From: UBA5399 sp964464145
GTDB taxonomy: Bacteria > Bacillota > Clostridia > Christensenellales > Christensenellaceae
NCBI GenBank assembly: GCA_964464145.1
Contig: CAYXFB010000008.1
Span: forward strand, 1-57,657
Direction of reading: 5' to 3'
DNA: 57,657 nt
In this document: piece after piece, positions 34,166 through 41,909 of the stretch
Position numbering within the stretch: the stretch's first letter is position 1
How the letters are laid out: every line of letters begins with the position of its first letter
The notes under the pieces: generated by a model
Told to the model about the DNA's origin: nothing
Databases searched by the model: none
What the model saw: the letters and a program-made list of their open reading frames with translations, nothing else
Program-made: the position numbers and the translations under genes

Positions 34166-34347
34166 AATCCTCCGTCACTCTCTATCATTTCACCATCATC
34201 AGCACCAAAGGCTGTCTGCTGCACCGTCTCAAACAAACCCCGAAACATGAACATAGCGGTCATAATTATTGTAACCACAGCGACCGGCATTATACCAATA
34301 TATGACCAAAATTCCTCGTTTTTCTTAACTTTTACGAGGTAACGCAC
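34162..34347 (-). CDS. Small single-helix membrane protein
   Basis: About 61 aa if the GTG at 34347 is used: a basic start (VRYLVKVKKNEEFW), one membrane helix (IGIMPVAVVTIIMTAMFMF) and an acidic tail (GADDGEMIESDGGL). GAGGAGAGG lies about 11 nt upstream of the GTG. Its stop overlaps the start of the metallopeptidase gene (ATGA). It begins only 28 nt downstream of a strong terminator, so its own promoter is not obvious. Family unknown. Confidence 0.55.
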   Translation of the reverse strand: MRYLVKVKKNEEFWSYIGIMPVAVVTIIMTAMFMFRGLFETVQQTAFGADDGEMIESDGGL

Positions 34348-34374
34348 TATATTCGAGAACCTCTCCTCACGGGG

Positions 34375-34415
34375 TAAAAAAGTTAAGAGGCGGAGGTCAC
34401 ATAAACCTCCACCTC
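34375..34415 (-). terminator. Terminator after glgP / before the esterase cluster
   Basis: On the minus strand GAGGTGGAGGT, loop TTATGTG, ACCTCCGCCTC (one T-G wobble) followed by TTAACTTTTTT. It ends malQ-glgP transcripts and lies just before the next leftward gene, where it could also act as an attenuator. Confidence 0.9.
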
Positions 34416-34430
34416 TATATAATACCACAA

Positions 34431-34603
34431 AATCTAGGTAAGCGCTGATTAAATGAAGTTGCTGGATTCGCGAAAGATTTTTTGTATGTCGCAGTCAAAA
34501 AACGTAGTCCTAGCCATAGCTAAGGCGAGGCTTTTTGGCAAAGACAGGCAAAAAAATACTCGCGAAGACACGCTCGCTGAATTAATCAGCGCTTACCTAA
34601 ATC
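34431..34603. mobile_element. 165-bp snap-back MITE-like element with AATC duplication
   Basis: The element (34435-34599) has perfect 18-bp inverted ends, TAGGTAAGCGCTGATTAA, and its two halves continue as an imperfect palindrome (left TTCGCGAAAGATTTTTTG, right complement TTCGCGAGTATTTTTTTG) around a centre TAGCCATAGCTA near 34517. AATC flanks both sides (34431-34434 and 34600-34603), a 4-bp target duplication. The duplication overlaps the glgP stop codon. There is no transposase; it must have been moved in trans. It is unrelated to the ACCAATTCC family. Confidence 0.82.
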
Positions 34604-36968
34604 AGAGCTTCCATATTTCGCTGGCGTACTCCGCTATACAGCGGTCGCTTGAGAACATGCCTGAGCGCGCTATGTTGTAAAGGCATTTGCGCCCGAAGGC
34701 CAGCCTGTCCTCGTAGTCCTTGAAGGCGCGCAGCTTTGTTTCGGTATAGTCCTCAAAATCCAGCAGCACCTTGTAGCGATCGGCGTTTTCAATGCCGCCC
34801 GTAACAAGCGAATTGTACAGGTTTTGGAACATGCCCGTGCCGTCGTCTGAGAGCGTGCCGTCTATGAGAGTGTTGACCACGCGCGCTATACGCGGGTTCG
34901 ATTCATATATAGCCCGCGCGTCATACCTGCCCGCAAGCGCTTCTATCTCCTCCAGCCGTGCGCCGAAAACGTAGTTGTTTTCCTCGCCCGCCTCGCGGAA
35001 TATCTCCACGTTCGCGCCGTCGTAGGTGCCCAGCGTCACCGCGCCGTTCATCATAAATTTCATGTTGCCCGTGCCCGAAGCTTCCGTGCCCGCCGTGGAT
35101 ATCTGCTCGGAAACATCCGCCGCCGGTATGAGCTTCTCGGCGTATGGTACGTCGTAATTGGAAACGAAGTACACCGCCAGCTTGCCCTTTACATCCTCGT
35201 CTCGCTCCAGCAGCTCGCCCACCTCGTTTATGTATTTTATTATGCTCTTGGCGTTGTAATATCCGGGCGCGGCCTTAGAGCCGAATATAAAGCTCACCGG
35301 ATGGCTGAGGTTCAGCTCGCCGTCCTTTATTTTGAAATACATATCCATTATGGAAAAAGCGTTCAGCAGTTGGCGCTTATACTCGTGCAGCCGTTTTACC
35401 TGTATGTCGAATATAGTGCGCGGGTTCACCTCGAAGCCGTCGCGCTTTTTTATGTACTGCGCCAGCTTCTTTTTGCGCGTAAGCTTTATTTCGTTGAACT
35501 TCATAACAAAGGCGGCATCCTCAATAAACTTTTCCATGTTGGATATCTGCGAGAAATCCTTTATCCAGCCGTCGCCTATCTTTTGGTTCAAAAGCCCGGC
35601 CAGCTCGCGGTTGCAAAGCGCCAGCCAGCGGCGGGGCGCCACGCCGTTCGTCTTGTTCAAAAAACGCTCCGGATAGCGCTGATACCATTCGTGCATCTCG
35701 CGGTTTTTAAGCAGCTCCGTGTGTATATAGGCCACGCCGTTCACGTATGAGCTGCAATATACAGCCATTCTGGCCATGTGTATCTCGCCGTTGTGCAGTA
35801 TTTCCAGCTTGTCACGCTCCGGACAGTTTTCGCCTATTTCCTTTATGAGCCGCGCGTTTATCTTCTCTATTACGGAATAGACATCGGGCAAAAGATCGCG
35901 GAACAGGCCAATATCCCAGCGCTCCAGCGCCTCGGACATTATGGTGTGGTTCGTGTAGTTGAATATTTCCTGCGCGATGCCAAAGGCCTCTTCAAAGTCG
36001 CATTCCCCCGCCATCAGCAAACGGATAAGCTCGGGTATGGCCACCACGGGGTGCGTATCGTTTAGCTGTATGGAGGTGTTCTCCACGAAGCGCTCCATAT
36101 CGCCCATCGGGTGCTTTTGGCGGTAGTGGCGCAGCATATCCTGCAGTGACGCGCTGGTGAAAAAATACTGCTGCTTAAGGCGCAGCCGCTTTCCGGCCAG
36201 CGTATTGTCGTTCGGGTACAGCACGTGCGTTATCATTTCGGCGCGGTTTTTCTCCTCCACCGCCCCGGCATAGTCTCCATCGTTGAACTTTTGGAAATCG
36301 AACTCGTTTATGGCCTCCGCCTGCCACAGCCGCAGCGTGTTCACCTGCGAGGAATGGTAGCCTATTACCGGCATATCGAAGGGCACGGCGCGCACCGTCT
36401 GGTTGGCGAAGGAAACCTCCACGCTCTCAGAATCCCTGCGCATAAACCATGGGTTCGTATCGCTGTCCCAATCGTCCACCACCTCCACCTGAAAACCATT
36501 CTCTATCTTCTGGTAGAATAGCCCGTAGCGGTATTTTATGCCGTAGCCGGTGAGCGGTTTGCCCAGCACGGCGGCCGAATCCAGAAAACAAGCGGCCAGA
36601 CGCCCCAGCCCGCCGTTGCCAATAACGGCAACCTCCGCCTCCACGTCCTGCAATTCGGCGAGATCCATGCCCCGCTGATTCAGCATGGCATTCACTTCGT
36701 TTATTATACCCAGCGCGTGAAGATTGTGGAAAACCATGCGGCCTATCAGGTATTCCGCGGAAAAATAATACGCCCGCCGCACATCCTCTTCAAAGCATCT
36801 GCGCCATTGCAGCGAAACATAATCCACCACCGCGCGAGACACGGCAAAATTGAGCTCCTTTTTGTTTACATCATTCAGACCCTTTTGGAACTCCATCCTT
36901 ATAATTTCTTCGATGCTCTTAAAAACCTCTTCCTTCGCCTTGTTAACGTCATAAGTGATCTCTTCCAT
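34602..36968 (-). CDS. glgP: Glycogen/starch phosphorylase
   Basis: 788 aa, close to the usual length of bacterial alpha-glucan phosphorylases. Conserved parts include GNGGLGRLAACFLDS, TNKTNGVAPRRWL-like FLNKTNGVAPRRWL, and the PLP-lysine region EASGTGNMKFMMNGAV. It releases glucose-1-phosphate from glycogen or maltodextrin. The start overlaps the end of malQ by 20 bp, so the two are co-translated. The stop codon TGA lies at the edge of a MITE-like insertion, so the last codons may have been reshaped. Confidence 0.97.
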   Translation of the reverse strand: MEEITYDVNKAKEEVFKSIEEIIRMEFQKGLNDVNKKELNFAVSRAVVDYVSLQWRRCFEEDVRRAYYFSAEYLIGRMVFHNLHALGIINEVNAMLNQRGMDLAELQDVEAEVAVIGNGGLGRLAACFLDSAAVLGKPLTGYGIKYRYGLFYQKIENGFQVEVVDDWDSDTNPWFMRRDSESVEVSFANQTVRAVPFDMPVIGYHSSQVNTLRLWQAEAINEFDFQKFNDGDYAGAVEEKNRAEMITHVLYPNDNTLAGKRLRLKQQYFFTSASLQDMLRHYRQKHPMGDMERFVENTSIQLNDTHPVVAIPELIRLLMAGECDFEEAFGIAQEIFNYTNHTIMSEALERWDIGLFRDLLPDVYSVIEKINARLIKEIGENCPERDKLEILHNGEIHMARMAVYCSSYVNGVAYIHTELLKNREMHEWYQRYPERFLNKTNGVAPRRWLALCNRELAGLLNQKIGDGWIKDFSQISNMEKFIEDAAFVMKFNEIKLTRKKKLAQYIKKRDGFEVNPRTIFDIQVKRLHEYKRQLLNAFSIMDMYFKIKDGELNLSHPVSFIFGSKAAPGYYNAKSIIKYINEVGELLERDEDVKGKLAVYFVSNYDVPYAEKLIPAADVSEQISTAGTEASGTGNMKFMMNGAVTLGTYDGANVEIFREAGEENNYVFGARLEEIEALAGRYDARAIYESNPRIARVVNTLIDGTLSDDGTGMFQNLYNSLVTGGIENADRYKVLLDFEDYTETKLRAFKDYEDRLAFGRKCLYNIARSGMFSSDRCIAEYASEIWKL

Positions 36969-38439
36969 AAAGTCTCACCATCCTTTTAATTTTATGAATA
37001 AGCTCCGGGCGGTCATAATCCGCAGGAGCGCGCCAACACCAGTTTTTGCCCACCGTAGAGGGCTCGTTCATGCGCGCGGCCGAGGGCAGCTCTAAAAAAT
37101 CCTGCATTTGCGCCACGCAAAGATTGGCCACACTGGAGTATACATTTCTCAAAAGCCCCCACACATAACCCTCTTCCTCCGTGAGTGCGCAGTATTCACG
37201 CGCGTATTCCAGCGTATGCGCGTCCGTATCCTCCACCCAGCCCATTAGCGTTGTATTGTCGTGCGTGCCCGTGTAGGCTACGCAATTATATTCGTATTTG
37301 TATGGCAGATAGTCGCTTGCTTCTGTATCGTCGAAGGCGAATTGCAATATCTTCATGCCGGGATAGCCCGCCCGCCGCCGCATTTCGTGAACCTCCTCGG
37401 TAAGAAAGCCCAGATCCTCGGCAATTATATGCAGATCTCCCAGACGGCTTTTGAGCATATCAAAAAACTCACCGCCCGGCCCCTTTATCCACCGGCCGTC
37501 CCGCGCGGTCTCCTCGCCAAAATCCACCACATAATAGGATTCGAACCCCCTGAAATGATCTATTCTTATTACATCGTATACCCTGCTTAAAAAGCTCAGG
37601 CGGCTCATCCACCAGTTGTAGCCATCCTCGCGCATGGCCTCCCAATTGTATATGGGATTGCCCCAAAGCTGGCCGTCCTCGCAAAAATAATCGGGCGGAA
37701 CACCCGCGCTCCATATTTGCCCCAGCTCTTCATCATAGCAAAAATTATGCCGCGCGCTCCACACGTCCGCGCTGTCACCCGCCACGTATATGGGTATGTC
37801 GCCAATAAACATTAGGCCTAGGCTATTCACATATTCCTTCAGTTTGTCCCACTGCGTGTGAAATATATACTGCGTAAACTGCCAGAAGAATAATTCCTCA
37901 TCATGGCTAGCCGCGAAGTCTTGGACAGCCTCCTGCTCGTGCCGCCGGAGCGCTTCGTCCTCCCAGAGCGTCCATTCGCGCATATCGTTTTCCTGCTTTG
38001 CCGCCATGAAAACCGCGTAATCTCTGAGCCACCAGCCGTTCTCCTCGCAAAAGGCTTCGTAGCCCGGTATTTCTTTTTCCCGCGCACTTCGCGCCGCTCT
38101 TTTAAGCACATCGAATTTGTGCGCAAATATCTTCCCATAATCAACTGTCTCCGCATCTTCGCCCCAATCCAGCCCAATGTAGGCCTCTCTTTCCAAATAG
38201 CCCAGCTCACAGAGCATATCAAGGTCTATAAGGTAGGGGTTTCCCGCGTACGTGGAAAATGACTGGTATGGAGAATTTCCAAAACCAGTTGGATTCACCG
38301 GCAGCACCTGCCAGTATGTCTGGCCGGTATCCTTCAAAAAATCCGCGAATCTATATGCCTCCGCTCCCAAAGTTCCTATACCATATTGTGACGGTAAGGA
38401 TGTGATGTGCATTAACGTACCGCAGCTTCTCTTTATCAT
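36949..38439 (-). CDS. malQ: 4-alpha-glucanotransferase (amylomaltase)
   Basis: 496 aa GH77 enzyme. Visible signatures are HITSLPSQYGIGTLG, FIGDIPIYVAGDSADVW, the nucleophile region IRIDHFRGFESYYVV (Asp), the acid/base IIAEDLGFLT (Glu) and YTGTHDNTTL. It shuffles maltodextrin chains so that the phosphorylase encoded next can act. AGGGAAAAG precedes the ATG. It is the first gene of a two-gene leftward operon. Confidence 0.97.
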   Translation of the reverse strand: MIKRSCGTLMHITSLPSQYGIGTLGAEAYRFADFLKDTGQTYWQVLPVNPTGFGNSPYQSFSTYAGNPYLIDLDMLCELGYLEREAYIGLDWGEDAETVDYGKIFAHKFDVLKRAARSAREKEIPGYEAFCEENGWWLRDYAVFMAAKQENDMREWTLWEDEALRRHEQEAVQDFAASHDEELFFWQFTQYIFHTQWDKLKEYVNSLGLMFIGDIPIYVAGDSADVWSARHNFCYDEELGQIWSAGVPPDYFCEDGQLWGNPIYNWEAMREDGYNWWMSRLSFLSRVYDVIRIDHFRGFESYYVVDFGEETARDGRWIKGPGGEFFDMLKSRLGDLHIIAEDLGFLTEEVHEMRRRAGYPGMKILQFAFDDTEASDYLPYKYEYNCVAYTGTHDNTTLMGWVEDTDAHTLEYAREYCALTEEEGYVWGLLRNVYSSVANLCVAQMQDFLELPSAARMNEPSTVGKNWCWRAPADYDRPELIHKIKRMVRLYGRDHL

Positions 38440-38516
38440 TTTGCTTTTCCCTATGAAAAAATAAATAATCCCGCCCCTAGGCGAGCCTTACAATAAAAGA
38501 CAACCCCTACTAAAAC

Positions 38517-38544
38517 AGTATATCAGACGTGGCGCTCTTGTCAA
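38517..38544 (-). promoter_or_regulatory. Promoter of malQ-glgP
   Basis: TTGACA (38544-38539), a 16-bp spacer and TATACT (38522-38517) on the minus strand, 77 bp upstream of malQ. It lies 22-49 bp after the stop of the RCK_C gene. No clear catabolite-repression operator is seen. Confidence 0.75.
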
Positions 38545-38565
38545 TCACGTGGATTTCAGCTACTT

Positions 38566-39306
38566 TCACGCTTTGGCCACGCCTGTCTTTTTTTCGCCGT
38601 CCGCATAGGCAAAAAGCTTTTCAATATCCTTTATTTTGCCGAAAACGGCTATTATATCGCCCTCCATAAGCACTGTATCCTTCGAAGTATCGTGAATGAG
38701 CTCACCGCCCCTATCCACAAAGATAAGGTGTATTCCATACTTTTCCTGCAAGCCGAACCCTCCCACAGAGCGTCCCTCCATGCCTGCGGGCAATTTATTA
38801 AGATAAACCTTGGCGATCTCGCCGCGCGGCAATATGTCCACCAAGATTATGGCGTTGTCCTTGCCGCCGTATATCACCTTCTTGCCCCAACTTTCCACCT
38901 TCAGGCTGAAATATTTTTTCAGCTTTGGCCTACGCTTCACCCATAAAAACAGAGCAAACAGCGAGGGAACTATTATTAACGAGGGCCAAAAGGATTCAAA
39001 CTCGGATACTGGCAGCGCCAGCACCATGTTTATGAACATAGAAACTATCGTTATAGAAAAAACATAACCGAAAAGCATTATGGTACGCGCCAGCTTACGC
39101 CGCGCCAACACCTCTACGACCACCTCGCTCTCCTTGGTCGTGAAGCCACTGTTTGTAAGAAGGGATATCACCTGAAAATGCGCTTTTTCCTCCGTCATTC
39201 CGGTTATGCGAAACAGTATCGTGAAAACGTCTATTATAACTATATACATGACCGTAACCACAAAGAAAAGGCTTATCGAAACAACGATATTTATATCAGA
39301 CACCAC
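38566..39306 (-). CDS. Membrane protein with C-terminal RCK_C (TrkA-C) domain
   Basis: 246 aa. Two or three N-terminal membrane helices (about residues 5-30, 78-100 and 108-122) flank a segment like SLLTNSGFTTKESEVVVE. The last 75 residues form an RCK_C domain (ILVDILPRGEIAKVYLNKL to LMEGDIIAVFGKIKDIEKL). RCK_C domains regulate potassium or cation transport and in Firmicutes often bind c-di-AMP. Since cdaA is in the same genome, c-di-AMP control is plausible but unproven. It starts with GTG inside the 3' end of the upstream glycosylase gene. Confidence 0.8.
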   Translation of the reverse strand: MVSDINIVVSISLFFVVTVMYIVIIDVFTILFRITGMTEEKAHFQVISLLTNSGFTTKESEVVVEVLARRKLARTIMLFGYVFSITIVSMFINMVLALPVSEFESFWPSLIIVPSLFALFLWVKRRPKLKKYFSLKVESWGKKVIYGGKDNAIILVDILPRGEIAKVYLNKLPAGMEGRSVGGFGLQEKYGIHLIFVDRGGELIHDTSKDTVLMEGDIIAVFGKIKDIEKLFAYADGEKKTGVAKA

Positions 39307-39778
39307 CTAGAAAATCTAAAATCACGTTCCATTCATCCATCAACCTGTCCATACCGAAGGCCGCGTTGGCCGGGCTGGTGGATGGCAGGCAGACCGCCTC
39401 CCCCACAAACCTGCTATAATATTTGTAAGCCGTCCGCCCGTTCGCAAACACACGCTTTATATCAGCAGTCTCAAAAATGGGCGAAAAATCATTCACTTCG
39501 GCATTTTTTATGCTGCTGTCCGCCGAGCCGGATATATCGCAGCATTTGAGCACATCGTACACCGCTATGCCACTATATAGCAGCATGCTTATCTTCTCCT
39601 CCACCGTCTGCGGCTTAGGGCAGCCAAGCAGCCCGCTCAGCACGTCGTAAAAACGGTTTTGGGGATTTCCGTAATAAAAATTTTGCCTGCGCGAAAGCAC
39701 GGAGGGCATAGTGCCCACTATCAGTATTTGAGACCGCTCGTCATAAACCGGCTCAAAGCCGTGCTCCACATGCTCCAT
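39296..39778 (-). CDS. DNA-deoxyinosine/uracil glycosylase (UDG superfamily)
   Basis: 160 aa. Motif 1 appears as ILIVGTMPSVLSRRQNFYYG followed by NPQNRFYD, and motif 2 as LPSTSPANAAF. Replacement of the catalytic Asp-based motif by GTMPS plus the PQNRFY segment is characteristic of the clade active on deoxyinosine (hypoxanthine). It removes deaminated bases for base-excision repair. It overlaps the RCK_C gene by 11 bp and follows the DUF6485-like gene closely. Confidence 0.88.
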   Translation of the reverse strand: MEHVEHGFEPVYDERSQILIVGTMPSVLSRRQNFYYGNPQNRFYDVLSGLLGCPKPQTVEEKISMLLYSGIAVYDVLKCCDISGSADSSIKNAEVNDFSPIFETADIKRVFANGRTAYKYYSRFVGEAVCLPSTSPANAAFGMDRLMDEWNVILDFLGGV

Positions 39779-39782
39779 ACGC

Positions 39783-40085
39783 TCACAGATCGCTCGTAAC
39801 GGAGCTTTCCGTAATGGCGCAGAGCGCGGCCAAGCGTTCGTTCACCATATCGTGCAAGCACACGGGTATATGATCCCTGTGTGCCCGGTGTATCATCACG
39901 CAATCCATGCAGTGGCCGTGGTGCTTGCAGGTCTTGGACTGGCAGGGGCAGTGATCCTCCTTGTTTTTGAGGCTCTCGTGGAACTCCGCCAAAAATTCGT
40001 CCTGCAATTTATTGCCCAGCTCATGGTCTCCCACATTGAAGGCGTCCATGGCCTGCTTCTCTTTAACGTTACCATCTATTTTCAT
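39783..40085 (-). CDS. Cys/His-rich small protein (DUF6485-like)
   Basis: 100 aa. A helical, charged N-terminal half leads to a dense metal-binding region: CPCQSKTCKHHGHCMDCVMI, then HRAHRDHIPVC. The spacing (CxC-x4-C-x5-C-x2-C plus histidines) should bind one or two zinc ions. It reminds me of the clostridial DUF6485 family, also rich in C-x2-C and ending before xPAC; assignment is tentative. ATG follows the alaS stop by 1 bp, so the genes are co-translated. Confidence 0.7.
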   Translation of the reverse strand: MKIDGNVKEKQAMDAFNVGDHELGNKLQDEFLAEFHESLKNKEDHCPCQSKTCKHHGHCMDCVMIHRAHRDHIPVCLHDMVNERLAALCAITESSVTSDL

Positions 40086-40086
40086 A

Positions 40087-41877
40087 TCAATCCAGCACCG
40101 CTTTTATGCGGCGCACGCCCGATGAAGAGCTTTGCTCCTTCTTTATTTTGAAGTGCCCCAGCTCGGCCGTGTTTTGCGCGTGCGGCCCGCCGCAGATCTC
40201 CTTGGAGAAGCCGGGCACGGTGTACACCTTTACCACCTCGCCGTATTTGGATTCGAAAACGCCCACCGCGCCCGCGTTCTTCGCGTCCTCAAGCGACATC
40301 TCCTCCATGCATATATCCACGCCTGCCGCGATGGCCTCGTTTACGAAAGCCTCCACCTTGTCAAGCTCCTCGCGCTCCACCTTGCGGTCAAAGTTGAAAT
40401 CCAGCCTGAGGCGGTCGGCCGTTATATTGGAGCCCTTTTGGTTTATATCCTCGCTTATGAATTTGCGCAGCCCGGCCAGCAGCAGATGTGTGGCAGTGTG
40501 CAGCCGCGCCGTTTGCTCGCCCGTGTCCGCAAGGCCGCCCGCAAAGCGCTGCTCCGCGCCCGCGTGAGATTTTTCCTGATGCTCCTTGAAGGCCGCGTCA
40601 AACCCGTCCTTATCCACCTCTATTCCGCGCTCACCCGCCAGCTCCAGCGTGAACTCTATGGGGAAGCCAAATGTATCGTATAGGCGAAAAGCGCTCTTGC
40701 CGTCTATTTTGTTGCCGGTAACCTTTTCGGCCACCTTTTCAAACTCCTTCAAGCCCTGCTTTATGGTCTTTTGGAAGCGCTCCTCCTCCTTGGCTATCTC
40801 GCCCAGTATATTTGCGCTGTTTGCCGAAAGCTCCGGGTAGGCGTGTGCGTATTTGTTTATGACCTCCTGCGCTATGGCGGGCAGGCTGCCCTCCGCTATG
40901 CCCAGCTTGCCCGCGAAACGTATGGCGCGGCGCAGCAGGCGGCGCAGCACGTAACCCTGATCCACATTGGAGGGAGTTATGCCCCGCTCGTCGCCTATCA
41001 TGAAGGTTGCGCAGCGTATGTGGTCTGCCACTATACGGAAGGCGCGGCGAACCTCGTCGTCTCCGCTTTCGTATTTTTGGCCGCTCAGCTCCTCTATTTT
41101 GCCTATAATGGGCGCGAAAACGTCCGTATCATACACGGAGGTCTTGCCCTGCAATATGGCTATTGTGCGGTCGAGACCCATACCCGTGTCCACGTTTTTA
41201 TGAGCCAGCGGCTCGAAAGCGCCCTCCGCCGTTTTGTTGTATTCCATGAAAACGTCGTTCCATATCTCCAGGAACTTGCCGCAATCGCAGGAGGGATTGC
41301 AATCCGGCCCGCAGGCGGGTTTTCCCGTATCTATAAACATCTCGGTGTCCGGTCCGCACGGGCCCGTCTGCCCGGCGGGTCCCCACCAGTTGTGCTTTTT
41401 GGAGAGGTAGTATATATGATCGTCCGCAACGCCCTGCTCTATCCAAAAATCGTGCGCGGCGGTGTCGCGCGGGGCGTTTTCATCGCCCTCAAAGCAGCTG
41501 AAATACAGCGTTTCCTTGTCTATACCCAGCCACTCATCGCTGGTGAGAAACTCATAGCTCCAGGCTATGGCCTCTTTTTTGAAATAATCGCCCAGCGACC
41601 AGTTGCCCAGCATCTCGAAAAATGTGCAATGGCTGGCGTCGCCCACTTCGTCTATATCGCCCGTGCGCACGCACTTTTGCACGTCCGTGAGCCGCGTGCC
41701 CGCAGGGTGCTTTTCGCCCAGCAGATAGGGCACCAGCGGGTGCATTCCCGCCGTGGTGAAAAGCACCGTGGGGTCGTTTTCGGGTATTAGCGACGCGCTC
41801 TTTATGACCGCGTGGCCCTTGCTCTTAAAAAAGTCTAGGTACATCTGTCTCAGTTGATCGCTGGTAAGGTTCTTCAT
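40087..41877 (-). CDS. alaS: Alanyl-tRNA synthetase, short form lacking C-Ala
   Basis: 596 aa versus about 870 for a full enzyme. Class II motifs are present (TTAGMHPLVPYLLGEKHPAG, DASHCTFFEMLGNWSLGDYF) and the editing domain carries HTATHLL and CGGPHAQNT zinc/active-site residues. The DHHA1/C-Ala extension is missing: the protein ends at SGVRRIKAVLD. Such short forms occur in clostridia as second copies; whether a full-length alaS exists elsewhere cannot be seen here. A zinc-type cluster CGPDCNPSCDCGK sits mid-protein. It follows the dipeptidase gene by 32 bp. Confidence 0.93.
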   Translation of the reverse strand: MKNLTSDQLRQMYLDFFKSKGHAVIKSASLIPENDPTVLFTTAGMHPLVPYLLGEKHPAGTRLTDVQKCVRTGDIDEVGDASHCTFFEMLGNWSLGDYFKKEAIAWSYEFLTSDEWLGIDKETLYFSCFEGDENAPRDTAAHDFWIEQGVADDHIYYLSKKHNWWGPAGQTGPCGPDTEMFIDTGKPACGPDCNPSCDCGKFLEIWNDVFMEYNKTAEGAFEPLAHKNVDTGMGLDRTIAILQGKTSVYDTDVFAPIIGKIEELSGQKYESGDDEVRRAFRIVADHIRCATFMIGDERGITPSNVDQGYVLRRLLRRAIRFAGKLGIAEGSLPAIAQEVINKYAHAYPELSANSANILGEIAKEEERFQKTIKQGLKEFEKVAEKVTGNKIDGKSAFRLYDTFGFPIEFTLELAGERGIEVDKDGFDAAFKEHQEKSHAGAEQRFAGGLADTGEQTARLHTATHLLLAGLRKFISEDINQKGSNITADRLRLDFNFDRKVEREELDKVEAFVNEAIAAGVDICMEEMSLEDAKNAGAVGVFESKYGEVVKVYTVPGFSKEICGGPHAQNTAELGHFKIKKEQSSSSGVRRIKAVLD

Positions 41878-41909
41878 CCATTTTTCTCCTATGTTTAGTG
41901 TGAATTTTT

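Noticed and set aside
34453..34680. 75-codon plus-strand ORF inside the snap-back element
   Set aside because: Most of it lies in the palindrome and the rest is antisense to glgP; no ribosome site and no transposase motif.
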